A DNA stretch of 64,000 nt from SIG459 sp045538735 (lineage in GTDB: Bacteria > Bacillota > Clostridia > Oscillospirales > Oscillospiraceae). The DNA lies in the NCBI GenBank assembly GCA_045538735.1, contig JAZSRY010000056.1:1-64000 (forward strand), written 5' to 3'. Shown here piece after piece: positions 50,666-59,711 of this stretch. The position numbers and the translations under genes were made by a program. The notes beneath the pieces were generated by a model. The model had not been told where the DNA came from. It saw nothing but the letters and a program-made list of their open reading frames with translations, and ran no database searches. How positions within the stretch are numbered: the stretch's first letter is position 1; each line of letters opens with the position of its first letter.

Positions 50666-51352
50666 ATGGATAAAATGACATTTTTCGAAAAATATAACGC
50701 CCGCACACATACATACGGACGCATAGGTCTTATTATCGGTATTATCCTTATGCTGGGCTTCCCCTTCGCAATGGGTATGGTACTTCACGCTATGCCTGAT
50801 ATGAGTGCATTCTGGAAGGGATTTTTACAGGTTGCCGTTGTATATATTCCCAGCTGCGCTGTTGAATTCCTTATATACACTCCCATGATGGGTGCAGGCG
50901 GAAGCTACCTTGCATTCATTACCGGCAATCTTATAAATATGAAGATCCCCTGCATGATGAATGCCAAGGAAATTACCAAAGCAGAAGCGGGAACTCCTGA
51001 AAGCGAAATCGTCGCAACCCTTTCCATTGCAGCCTCCGCGATGACAACCACTGCTGTAATTGCTGTGGGTGTTCTTCTGCTCATTCCTCTGCAGCCGGTG
51101 CTTTCCAATCCTGTTCTCGCCCCCGCATTCAACAATGTTGTTCCCGCCTTGTTCGGTGCTTTGGCATACCAATATTTCCGCAAGGGAATTAAAATAGTCG
51201 CTATTCCTCTCGTTGTGATGTCTCTGCTCTTTGTCTTAATTCCCTCTTTGATCGGCAGTGTAGGATTTATGATTATCCCCAGTGGCGCAATGGCTATAGG
51301 AATAGGATATGTTCTTTGGAAAAGAGCGCAAAAAAAGCAAAACGAAGAATAA
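50666..51352 (+). CDS. unrecognised membrane protein, partner of the DUF5058 protein
   Basis: I do not recognise the family. The 228-residue product has about six hydrophobic segments: IGLIIGIILMLGFPFAMG (about 21-38), a helix around VYIPSCAVEFLIY, a Thr/Ala-rich one around ASAMTTTAVIAVGVLLLIP, and two C-terminal ones. A central motif is GAGGSYLAFITGNLINMKIP (about 79-98). It ends in a basic tail (KRAQKKQNEE). Start: ATG 50666, 8 bases after GAGGAGG (50651-50657). Tight coupling to the DUF5058 gene and the joint terminator suggest a two-subunit transporter or membrane complex; the substrate is unknown. Confidence 0.7.
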   Translation: MDKMTFFEKYNARTHTYGRIGLIIGIILMLGFPFAMGMVLHAMPDMSAFWKGFLQVAVVYIPSCAVEFLIYTPMMGAGGSYLAFITGNLINMKIPCMMNAKEITKAEAGTPESEIVATLSIAASAMTTTAVIAVGVLLLIPLQPVLSNPVLAPAFNNVVPALFGALAYQYFRKGIKIVAIPLVVMSLLFVLIPSLIGSVGFMIIPSGAMAIGIGYVLWKRAQKKQNEE

Positions 51353-51373
51353 TTAAATCATCATATAAATTAA

Positions 51374-51405
51374 ATCGCCCCGTATATACACGGGGCGATT
51401 TTTTA
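51374..51405. terminator. bidirectional terminator between the DUF5058 operon and ftsZ
   Basis: ATCGCCCCGT (51374-51383) with ACGGGGCGAT (51390-51399), a 6-base loop, then T6. It also ends the dcw cluster transcript from the other side. Confidence 0.88.
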
Positions 51406-51417
51406 TTCAGCTATAAA

Positions 51418-52557
51418 TTATTTACTGTTGAAAATTTTGAAAATGCTGTCAAAGGGATCTTCATCACTGGATGCATTTTCGGGCTCGGTCTTCTGTGCCA
51501 TCTGGGTGGCAGCGGTGAAGAGCTCGGCAGGCTGAACGGGCTCAGCAACGGGAGCGGCGGGGGCGGCCTCCTGCACGGGAGCTGCGGGGGCAGTATCCTT
51601 CTTCTCGTCAAAGCCAGTTGCAATGATGGTGACGCGGATGGTGTCATCCATACTGTCATCAAATGTTGCGCCGAAGATGATGTTGGCATCGGGGTGAGCT
51701 GCTTCCTGAACCAGAGTTGCAGCGGCTTCAACATCCTCAAGACCCATATCTGCAGAGCCGGTGATGTTAATAAGAACACCGCGTGCGCCATCGATGGAGG
51801 TTTCCATCAAGGGGCTGGAAACTGCGATGCGTGCAGCTTCTTCAGCCTTGCCCTTACCTACAGCAGTGCCAACGCCCATATGCGCATAGCCTGCGTCCTT
51901 CATAATGGTGGTAACATCGGCGAAGTCAAGGTTGATGAAACCGGTATTCTTGATAAGATCGGAGATGGAAACAACAGCCTGCTTGAGAACATCGTCAGCT
52001 ATCTCGAAAGCGTTTGCAAAAGTGACCTTCTGGTCGGTTGCGTACTTCAGACGGTCATTGGGAATGATAAGAAGGCTGTCCACCTTACCGAGAAGCTCCT
52101 CAATACCCTTCTTAGCCTGGTCCATGCGGCGCTTACCCTCAAAAGTGAAGGGCTTGGTAACAACACCGACGGTAAGCTTTCCGGCTTCCTTGGCAATCTC
52201 AGCTACGATGGGAGCTGCGCCGGTGCCGGTGCCGCCGCCCATACCTGCAGTAATGAATACCATATCTGCATCTTCAATAGCCTTTGCTATATTATTGCGG
52301 CTTTCTTCAGCAGAGTTCTTGCCAACAGCAGGATCAGAGCCTGCGCCCTGACCATGGGTTAGCTTCTCACCGATCTGAATCTTCTGATCAGCGGTGGAAA
52401 CAACAAGAGCCTGCTTATCGGTATTGACAGCAATGAACTCAACACCCTTTGCAGAGGAGCTGACCATGCGGTTGACGACATTATTGCCGGCACCACCAAC
52501 ACCGATTACCTTAAGATTAACAACGGTTTCGCCGCTATTATCAGGAACATATGACAT
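51418..52557 (-). CDS. ftsZ: cell division protein FtsZ
   Basis: Tubulin-like GTPase that forms the Z ring. The 379-residue protein has KVIGVGGAGNNVVNRM at the N-terminus, the tubulin signature GGGTGTGAAP near residue 107, and NLDFADV as the T7 loop. A Pro/Ala-rich linker (about 320-350) leads to a short conserved tail, EDPFDSIFKIFNSK. It is the last gene of the dcw cluster and has its own promoter at 52628-52656. AGGGAGG is 8 bases upstream of the ATG. Confidence 0.97.
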   Translation of the reverse strand: MSYVPDNSGETVVNLKVIGVGGAGNNVVNRMVSSSAKGVEFIAVNTDKQALVVSTADQKIQIGEKLTHGQGAGSDPAVGKNSAEESRNNIAKAIEDADMVFITAGMGGGTGTGAAPIVAEIAKEAGKLTVGVVTKPFTFEGKRRMDQAKKGIEELLGKVDSLLIIPNDRLKYATDQKVTFANAFEIADDVLKQAVVSISDLIKNTGFINLDFADVTTIMKDAGYAHMGVGTAVGKGKAEEAARIAVSSPLMETSIDGARGVLINITGSADMGLEDVEAAATLVQEAAHPDANIIFGATFDDSMDDTIRVTIIATGFDEKKDTAPAAPVQEAAPAAPVAEPVQPAELFTAATQMAQKTEPENASSDEDPFDSIFKIFNSK

Positions 52558-52627
52558 ATCTATTGCCTCCCTAACATATTTTTATCGTTTACGGAGCTTT
52601 TCCGAGCTTTATATGATTTATCAACTT

Positions 52628-52656
52628 ATTTTAATACATTTTTTCTATCAGGTCAA
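52628..52656 (-). promoter_or_regulatory. predicted promoter of ftsZ
   Basis: Minus-strand TTGACC (52656-52651), a 17-base spacer and TAAAAT (52633-52628), about 70 bases upstream of ftsZ, so ftsZ can be expressed apart from the rest of the cluster. Confidence 0.6.
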
Positions 52657-52692
52657 TGCTTTTTAGAAATATTATGTATACCTTTTTGCAAA

Positions 52693-53433
52693 TTAATCGT
52701 AGGTAAGATGTGCGGCGGAATCAATAGACAAATCAAGAGTTCCACAGTCACCGCTCTGCAGCGCCTGAACCGTTGCAATCAAAAGCTGGAACTTATATCC
52801 CACATTTTCATATTTGCCCATTTTAACTGTAAATCTTCCGACGTAGTCGAACTGAGGATTGTTGGGATCTCTCATATCAAGCACTTCTATACTCTGTCGA
52901 AGATTTAATGCGGAAATCTGCTTGAGCATATCGGAAAGATAATTAACGGCATCTTCGCCAACATCCGGAGACACGAGAGGCTCTCCTTCCGCAGGTGATG
53001 CAGCAGTAATACCCTTGACACGCACAAGAGCGGCGGCATCAGCATTGCTTACCTTGGAAAGAAGCTTGCAGCTTCTGTCTATCGACCAAAGACCGTTATC
53101 GGTTTCAATGCAAGCGATCGCTTCGCTCTCAACAACCTGAATAATGATGCTGTTGGGCAGCTTTCTGTCAATTGAAACCTCTTCAACATAAGGCAGCTTG
53201 GCAAATATCCTGCTGGCCACGGAGAAGCGGTTAATGAAGAAAAGGTTATCACCTTCTGCAACACTGGATGCCACGGATATCTCATCATCAGTATAGAATT
53301 TATTGCCGTTTACCTCAATATTTCTTACCTGAAAGAAAACACCGAGAACAAATATCAGCGCCGCACACACAAGCGCAAAGGCCAAAGGCCAGAAAACGAC
53401 ACTATGTCTGTTTTTCTTGCTGTTTGAAGGCAA
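52693..53433 (-). CDS. ftsQ: cell division protein FtsQ/DivIB
   Basis: A bitopic division protein of 246 residues: a short basic cytoplasmic tail, one membrane helix (VVFWPLAFALVCAALIFVLGV cut here at about residues 12-32), then an outside POTRA domain beginning VRNIEVNGNKFYTDDEI. Only this fold and the place between murA and ftsZ identify it; sequence conservation is low in this family. It is predicted to join FtsL and other divisome parts at the septum. Confidence 0.85.
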   Translation of the reverse strand: MPSNSKKNRHSVVFWPLAFALVCAALIFVLGVFFQVRNIEVNGNKFYTDDEISVASSVAEGDNLFFINRFSVASRIFAKLPYVEEVSIDRKLPNSIIIQVVESEAIACIETDNGLWSIDRSCKLLSKVSNADAAALVRVKGITAASPAEGEPLVSPDVGEDAVNYLSDMLKQISALNLRQSIEVLDMRDPNNPQFDYVGRFTVKMGKYENVGYKFQLLIATVQALQSGDCGTLDLSIDSAAHLTYD

Positions 53434-53497
53434 TTTTATCCCTCTTTCGTAAATTAGTTGTATCTTACTGCATCAAAATGACGCATAAGAAATAATT

Positions 53498-54748
53498 TTA
53501 ATACTTTTTAACATCTGCTCCAAGGAGATTCAAGGCACAGTCAAGCTTATCATAGCCGCGGTCAATATGTCCCGCATCATATACCCGGGTTTCTCCATCG
53601 GATATAAGACCTGCCAGCACAAGAGCAGCACCGCCACGGAGATCAGATGCATTTACAGGGGCTCCCGAGAGTCTTTCGACACCACTTACCATTGCAACAC
53701 GCCCTTCAGTGCGGATATCTGCACCAAGTCTGCGCATTTCACCCACATGTCTGAAACGATTTTCAAAAATATTTTCAACAAAAACGCTGGTGCCCTCAGC
53801 TTTAAGACAAGCGGCCATCATAAGCGACTGGGAATCGGTTGGAAATCCGGGATAAGGTTTAGTGACAACCGGTCTTCCGGCTCTGAGCCTGCCCGAACTC
53901 TTGATGCGAACATAGGCGTTCCCGCATATTATATCACATCCCATAGACCTCAGTGAAGTGATAACACTATAAAAATGATTCGCAATTGCATCTTCCAGGA
54001 GTACATCTCCTCCGCTTGAAGCAGCTGCGCAAAGATATGTAGACGCCGCAATTCTATCCGGCATAATGCGGTGACAGGTGAATTCTCTGGCCTTGAAGCC
54101 GGAAATTCTTATAATGGAGCTTCCCGCACCGCTGATTTGTGCACCTTTGCTTCTGAGGAAATTCTGCAGGTCAACTATTTCAGGCTCGCATGCTGCGTTA
54201 CTTATAACAGTCTCGCCCTCTGCGGCACATGCGGCAAGCATAGCGTTTTCCGTGGCGCCCACACTTGGAAAATCAAGGTGAATATGGGCGCCACGCAGAT
54301 GCTTTGCACGGCAGCAGACTTCACCGCGCTCCTCGCTTATTTCCGCTCCAAGGGTCTTGAGAGCCTTCAAATGAAGGTCTATAGGCCTGCTTCCAAGCTC
54401 ACAGCCTCCCGGTCTCGAAAGCCTTACCTCCCCCGTACGTGCGAGAATTGCTCCCATATACATAACGGAAGAGCGCATTTTCAGCATAAGCTCATGAGGA
54501 ATATGGCTTTTGCGCACATTATCCGAATCGATGATAATTTCATTATCGAAGCAGCTGACTTTGCAGCCCAAATGGCGAAGAATATCAACGGATGCATTTA
54601 TATCAGAAAGCTGCGGACAATTTATGAGCCGCGAGGTGCCTCCTCCAAGTATGCATGCAGCCATTATGGGAAGCACGGCATTTTTAGCTCCCTGAATCTT
54701 TAGTTTTCCGTTGAGCTTTTTCCCGCCGCGTACGATCCAAGTGGGCAT
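53498..54748 (-). CDS. murA: UDP-N-acetylglucosamine 1-carboxyvinyltransferase
   Basis: First committed step of peptidoglycan synthesis: transfer of enolpyruvate from PEP to UDP-GlcNAc. The 416-residue enzyme has Lys22 in GAKNAVLP and the catalytic Cys116 in SRPGGCELGSRPIDLHL, the Cys that fosfomycin modifies. Cys rather than Asp at this place suggests the fosfomycin-sensitive form. GGAGG lies upstream of the ATG. It lies between murG and ftsQ. Confidence 0.94.
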   Translation of the reverse strand: MPTWIVRGGKKLNGKLKIQGAKNAVLPIMAACILGGGTSRLINCPQLSDINASVDILRHLGCKVSCFDNEIIIDSDNVRKSHIPHELMLKMRSSVMYMGAILARTGEVRLSRPGGCELGSRPIDLHLKALKTLGAEISEERGEVCCRAKHLRGAHIHLDFPSVGATENAMLAACAAEGETVISNAACEPEIVDLQNFLRSKGAQISGAGSSIIRISGFKAREFTCHRIMPDRIAASTYLCAAASSGGDVLLEDAIANHFYSVITSLRSMGCDIICGNAYVRIKSSGRLRAGRPVVTKPYPGFPTDSQSLMMAACLKAEGTSVFVENIFENRFRHVGEMRRLGADIRTEGRVAMVSGVERLSGAPVNASDLRGGAALVLAGLISDGETRVYDAGHIDRGYDKLDCALNLLGADVKKY

Positions 54749-54822
54749 ATTCTCCCTCCGAAAGCACAGTTTTATGCCATACTATGCAAAAAAGGAGATT
54801 TATGCCATTATTTTACGATGCT

Positions 54823-55941
54823 TTATTTAACATAGCCAAGAACAATATTTGTGATTTTATCAAGAGAATCGGATACCGCTGCTTTGCTCATGGCAGCACC
54901 CATTTTCTCAAGAGCTTCGGTATCACTTATCATTGCACAGATCTCGTCATAGAGGCTCTCCGCGGTAAACTCACCTTCAAGATGAACTCTTGCGCCACCA
55001 AGTTCTTCCAATACACGGGCATTTTTTTCCTGATGATTATTGGTAACATTGGGAGAAGGTACCAAGAGTGCAGGCTTGCCCATAGCGGCAAGCTCGGCAA
55101 GTGTGGAAGCTCCGCTGCGGCACATTATAAGATCTGCGGCAGCCATCACTCTGGGCATATCATAGATATAGGGACGTACATCAACGCCCGAAACAAGCCT
55201 GTTGGGACAGCTCTGATCCAACGCCTTTTCCAATTTGGGATATCCGCCTTTTCCGGCTGAATGAATGAGGATAAACTCCCCTCTTTCTGCCGCAATGGGT
55301 GCAAAGCTTTCCATAACGGTGTTCATATGGCCGCTGCCAAGGCTGCCCCAGACGGAAACAACAAGTTTTTTATCTGCCGGAATGCCAAGCTCTTCCTTTG
55401 CTTTCGCCTTGTCATAGCTGAAAAATTCGCTCCTGACAGGAGTGCCGGTGTATACAACATTTCTTCCCGCTTTATAGTTTTCCTTTGCTTTTTCAAAGCC
55501 AACCATAATGCAGTCTGCAATGCCTGCAAGCATTTTGGTGGTAAGTCCCGGAACTGCGTTGGATTCATGGACCACAGTAGGAATTTTGAGAGAGTGGGCA
55601 GCTTTCAGCACGGGATAGCATACATATCCGCCGGTACCGATAACAACATCAGGAGCAAAATCACGGACAATCTTCTTGGCACGGGATATGCTTGCGATGA
55701 CATTTTTAACCGTTGCGATATTATGCTTTATTCCGCTTATGGAAAGACTGCGGCTGAGGTTTGAAATTTTTACAGTTTTTATCTCGTATCCCTCTCTGGG
55801 TACAAGAGTGGTTTCCATCATATTCTCAGCGCCTATAAAAAGGATCTGAGAATCGCCGTCAAGCTGCTTCAGTCTTCCTGCCACGCCAATGGCGGGATTT
55901 ATATGACCTGCAGTTCCTCCGCATGCAAACAGAAATTTCAT
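54823..55941 (-). CDS. murG: UDP-GlcNAc:lipid I N-acetylglucosaminyltransferase
   Basis: Converts lipid I to lipid II at the inner face of the membrane. The 372-residue GT-B enzyme begins MKFLFACGGTAGHINPA, the MurG loop, and later has VVIGTGGYVCYP and the UDP-binding SGASTLAELAAMGKPALLVP (about residues 265-284). Start: ATG 55941 with GGGAG upstream. A longer in-frame reading to 56061 lies inside ftsW and is rejected. It overlaps nothing but follows ftsW by 14 bases. Confidence 0.95.
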   Translation of the reverse strand: MKFLFACGGTAGHINPAIGVAGRLKQLDGDSQILFIGAENMMETTLVPREGYEIKTVKISNLSRSLSISGIKHNIATVKNVIASISRAKKIVRDFAPDVVIGTGGYVCYPVLKAAHSLKIPTVVHESNAVPGLTTKMLAGIADCIMVGFEKAKENYKAGRNVVYTGTPVRSEFFSYDKAKAKEELGIPADKKLVVSVWGSLGSGHMNTVMESFAPIAAERGEFILIHSAGKGGYPKLEKALDQSCPNRLVSGVDVRPYIYDMPRVMAAADLIMCRSGASTLAELAAMGKPALLVPSPNVTNNHQEKNARVLEELGGARVHLEGEFTAESLYDEICAMISDTEALEKMGAAMSKAAVSDSLDKITNIVLGYVK

Positions 55942-55955
55942 ATATCTATACTCCC

Positions 55956-57140
55956 TTATGTAGTAGATATTGCTTTTTTGTATCTTGGCACAGCGCAGCT
56001 TTTTTCGGGAACCGAACGGGAGGCGGAAAGGATTATTCCCATTTCTCCAAGCTGAAGCCAAAGAGCCGTTCCGCCATAGCTAAAAAATGGCAGTGAGATT
56101 CCGGTGCAGGGAATCAGATTGGTTACAACGGCAACATTCAAAATAACCTGAAAGGCCAAAATCGAACTTATTCCTGCGCAGACAAGAAAATGGTATCTGT
56201 CCCTGCAATGCATTGCAAGCCAGAATCCTCGGATTATAAGCATGGCAAAAAGGCATAAAATTGCTGCCGCACCTATAAAACCAAGCTCTTCGCATACAAC
56301 GGCAAAAATAAAGTCGTTATGCTCCTCGGGAAGGTAAAGATTCTTTTGCCTGCTTTGCCCCAGGCCCAAGCCGTTGAGACCGCCGCTGCCAATCGAATAG
56401 AGGGACTGCACAATCTGGTATCCGGTGTCAGATGAATCTGCAAAGGGATCCAGCCAGGCGGAGATGCGGTCAGAAGAATAGTCCATCCCGAATGCCATAA
56501 TACCCAGTGCCGTCAATGCAGCAGCTCCGAGAACAAAAAACCATTTTACGGAAGTTCCACCCATAAACATCATGGCGGCAGTAACTCCGAGGATTATTAT
56601 GGAGGCAGAAAGATGGGGCTCAAGCACAAGAAGCCCAACAACAGAAGCCGCAACAAGCGCAAAAGGCAAAACACCATATTTGAAAGAATGCATCTTTCCC
56701 CTGTATGCGCATATTATTCGGGCATCAAAGACTATAACCGCAATCTTTGCGATTTCAGAAGGCTGAAATGTTATTCCGCCCACAGAAAACCAACGTTTTG
56801 CCCCATTGGCCGCAGTTCCGGCAACAAGGACAAGAACAAGCAAAGCCAAAGACAGGATAAACAATGGCAGGGAATATCGCTTATAAAAATCGAGAGGTAT
56901 TCTTGATGCAATATACATTATCGCGCATCCGCTCAAAGCGAAAAAGCTCTGACGGACAAAATAGTATGTTGCTTCCTTATTCGGGTCATAATAGGCCCTC
57001 GCAAAAGATGCGGAAAGCACCATCATAACACCTATCAGCAGAAGAAGCAGAGTAAGTATCGCAAAGGGAGCGTCCACTCTTCCCCGTTTGGTTCGGTCAG
57101 CATTGCTAAAGTTGATAATTTGCCTGTCGGAATATTCCAT
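55956..57140 (-). CDS. ftsW: FtsW-type peptidoglycan glycosyltransferase (SEDS family)
   Basis: Polytopic SEDS protein (394 residues, about ten membrane helices) that polymerises septal lipid II with its partner PBP. Hallmarks are VGGITFQPSEIAKIAVIVF (about residues 119-137), GLGLGQSRQKNLYLPEEHND and the C-terminal GISLPFFSYGGTALW (about 343-357). The dcw location favours FtsW over RodA or SpoVE. Confidence 0.92.
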   Translation of the reverse strand: MEYSDRQIINFSNADRTKRGRVDAPFAILTLLLLLIGVMMVLSASFARAYYDPNKEATYYFVRQSFFALSGCAIMYIASRIPLDFYKRYSLPLFILSLALLVLVLVAGTAANGAKRWFSVGGITFQPSEIAKIAVIVFDARIICAYRGKMHSFKYGVLPFALVAASVVGLLVLEPHLSASIIILGVTAAMMFMGGTSVKWFFVLGAAALTALGIMAFGMDYSSDRISAWLDPFADSSDTGYQIVQSLYSIGSGGLNGLGLGQSRQKNLYLPEEHNDFIFAVVCEELGFIGAAAILCLFAMLIIRGFWLAMHCRDRYHFLVCAGISSILAFQVILNVAVVTNLIPCTGISLPFFSYGGTALWLQLGEMGIILSASRSVPEKSCAVPRYKKAISTT

Positions 57141-57161
57141 GCTTCCCTCCCCAAAAGCAAA

Positions 57162-58193
57162 TTAGAATCTGGCGCTGACTCCAAGGAAGCTGATGATAGC
57201 AAAGCCGAGGGAAACTCCGGTGAAGAGAACAAAGAGCTCTCTCTCCTTCCATTTCTTTCCGGTCCATCCGCCCATCTCAAGATGATGGTGGAAGGGAGCC
57301 ATCTTAAAGAAACGCTTGCCGTGAGTTGCCTTGAAGTAGATCACCTGAATTATATCGGACATTGTTTCAATAATATAAACAATTCCGAGGGTTATCAGAA
57401 TAAGAGGCATATCGTATGCGAAAGCACAGGCTGCAACGGCACCGCCAAGGAAGAGGCTGCCGGTATCGCCCATAAAGATTTTCGCAGGATTGAAGTTATA
57501 GATGAGGAATCCCATAAGACCGCCGGTAATTGCGGCAGAGAAAATCCCAAGGCCGAGATACTCCTTGCCCCAGAAGAAGCAAAGTGCGGTATAGAACACG
57601 AAAACGGGTATGCTGCTGCCGCTGGAAAGACCGTCAACACCGTCAGTGATGTTAACAGCGTTAACGCAGCCAACAATAACAAAAGCCGCAAAGATTACAT
57701 AGATAATCTCGTGAATTGCAAAGGTGACATTGAAAAAGGGCACATAAAGGTCAATGCAGTGAGCTTTGGTGCTGCTTGCTTCAATGATTCCGCAAAGACG
57801 GAGCAGATAAATGAAGGCAATTGCAACAACAAGCTGAAGCAGGAACTTCTGCTTTGCGGTGAGACCCATATTCTGCTTTTTGCGGAGCTTTTCGTAGTCA
57901 TCCAGGAAACCGATAGCACCGAAAACAAGAGCGAAAACAAGCACAATAATATGGGTATAATCGCCCTCCAGCATATTCTTAAAGCCGACGGTAAGGCAAA
58001 CGACAATAGCTGCAAGGATGAACATAAGTCCGCCCATAGCGGGAGTACCTGCCTTGCTGTTGTGCCAGGTGGGACCGTCTTCGCGAATAAACTGACCTGC
58101 CTTGATTTTTCTGAGGAAAGGCACAAGCCATGCGCCAAAGGCGGATGCAACCAAAAATGCTATAACAAAAGCAAGTATTATCTGAAGTGTCAT
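57162..58193 (-). CDS. mraY: phospho-N-acetylmuramoyl-pentapeptide transferase
   Basis: Makes lipid I from UDP-MurNAc-pentapeptide and undecaprenyl phosphate. The 343-residue membrane enzyme has HNSKAGTPAMGGLMF near residue 45, FLDDYEKLRKKQNMGL near residue 100, NITDGVDGLSSG near residue 185, and the C-terminal PFHHHLEMGGW. Its start overlaps the murE stop by 4 bases. murD, usually next, is absent. Confidence 0.95.
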   Translation of the reverse strand: MTLQIILAFVIAFLVASAFGAWLVPFLRKIKAGQFIREDGPTWHNSKAGTPAMGGLMFILAAIVVCLTVGFKNMLEGDYTHIIVLVFALVFGAIGFLDDYEKLRKKQNMGLTAKQKFLLQLVVAIAFIYLLRLCGIIEASSTKAHCIDLYVPFFNVTFAIHEIIYVIFAAFVIVGCVNAVNITDGVDGLSSGSSIPVFVFYTALCFFWGKEYLGLGIFSAAITGGLMGFLIYNFNPAKIFMGDTGSLFLGGAVAACAFAYDMPLILITLGIVYIIETMSDIIQVIYFKATHGKRFFKMAPFHHHLEMGGWTGKKWKERELFVLFTGVSLGFAIISFLGVSARF

Positions 58194-59641
58194 TTTCTTT
58201 CTCTCTCCTTTAATATGTCGGCCACAATTTCGCGCTCATCCATATGTATCTTATGGTGGTTGATCTCCTGATAGGTCTCGTGTCCTTTGCCCGCAAGAAC
58301 AATAATATCTCCGGGAAGATGATTATTGATGGCATATCTTATTGCCTCAATACGGTCTGTAACGGCAACATAGCGCTCGGCGGGAACAGATACGCCTGTG
58401 AGAATCTCCGCAATAATCTCATCGGGGTCTTCGGTGCGGGGATTATCGCTGGTTATGATCGCGAAATCGGATAACTCAGTTCCTATACGTCCCATTATGG
58501 GTCTCTTGGCTCTGTCTCTGTCTCCTCCGCAGCCGAAAAGAGCAACAACACGGCCCTTTGTGGCCTCACGGACGGTTTTCAGAACATTTTCAAGTGAGTC
58601 GGGGGTATGGGAATAGTCTATTATGACAGTGTAATCACCATCGGTGGGAACCGTCTCGACCCTGCCCTTTACTCCCCTTGCTGTAGCAAGAGCGGCAGCA
58701 CACTGCTGAAGACTCAAGCCAAGCATTAAGCCGCAGGAAATAACTCCAAGGGCATTATATACGGAAAATCTTCCGGGAATACCGAGATTAATTTCCTGCT
58801 CTTCTCCCCTATATACAGCTTTAAAGGTAATACCGCCTGGGTGAAGAGATATATTTTTCGCTTTAAGGTCGGACTCCTTATCAATGGAATAGCCAATCAT
58901 AGGGCAAGCCGCCTTATCAAGCATTACTTCTGCATAAGGATCATCAACATTTGCACTGCCATGTTTGCAGCGACCAAACAACATCGCCTTGGCCTGGGCG
59001 TAGTCATCCATATCACTATGGAAATCAAGATGATCCTGGGTGAGATTCGTAAAGGATGCCACATCGAATAGTATACCTGCCACCCGGTCAAGAACAAGGG
59101 CATGACTGGAAACTTCCATAACAACATGGGTGCAGCCTCCATCATACATATCCGCAAAAAGCTTGTGGAGCTCAAGACTTTCGGGAGTGGTTCTCTCCGT
59201 ATGAAGCTCCATATCGCCTATCATATTGGCATTGGTACCGATAAGACCGACCTTGGCACCAAGGCACTCTTCCAGCATATGCTTGATAAGATAAGTGCTG
59301 GTAGTCTTGCCGTTTGTGCCGGTGATGCCTATCACCCTCATTTTTTTTGCGGGATTCCCGTAAAAATTTCCGGAGACGATGGCAAGAGCATAACGGGTAT
59401 TGGCAACAAGTATATAGGGCACATCCGTTTCGGGAGCTCTTTCGCACAAAACAGCAGATGCACCTTTATTAACAGCCATAGGAATAAACTTATGTCCGTC
59501 GCTGGCAAAACCGGTGACGGCGGTAAAAAGCTGACCGGGGGCCGCCAGACGGGAATCATAGCAAATTCCGCTTATTTCCATCTCTTCGTCGGCATGGATG
59601 TCGATGACTTCCACTCCGACAAGAAGTTCTTTAAGTTTCAA
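58190..59641 (-). CDS. murE: UDP-MurNAc-tripeptide synthetase, meso-diaminopimelate-adding
   Basis: Adds the third residue to the peptide stem. The 483-residue Mur ligase has the ATP loop VIGITGTNGKTTSTYL (about residues 103-118) and SDNPRTEDP (about residue 405). DNPR is the motif that selects meso-diaminopimelate rather than lysine, consistent with asd-dapA in this window. HTPDSLENVL and GKGHETYQ are further MurE marks. It overlaps mraY by 4 bases. Confidence 0.95.
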   Translation of the reverse strand: MKLKELLVGVEVIDIHADEEMEISGICYDSRLAAPGQLFTAVTGFASDGHKFIPMAVNKGASAVLCERAPETDVPYILVANTRYALAIVSGNFYGNPAKKMRVIGITGTNGKTTSTYLIKHMLEECLGAKVGLIGTNANMIGDMELHTERTTPESLELHKLFADMYDGGCTHVVMEVSSHALVLDRVAGILFDVASFTNLTQDHLDFHSDMDDYAQAKAMLFGRCKHGSANVDDPYAEVMLDKAACPMIGYSIDKESDLKAKNISLHPGGITFKAVYRGEEQEINLGIPGRFSVYNALGVISCGLMLGLSLQQCAAALATARGVKGRVETVPTDGDYTVIIDYSHTPDSLENVLKTVREATKGRVVALFGCGGDRDRAKRPIMGRIGTELSDFAIITSDNPRTEDPDEIIAEILTGVSVPAERYVAVTDRIEAIRYAINNHLPGDIIVLAGKGHETYQEINHHKIHMDEREIVADILKERERK

Positions 59642-59711
59642 GTGTATACCCTCCTTTGGGCATTATCTTATTGAACGTCTTATTATATAACAAAACTTTG
59701 GAAATTTCAAA

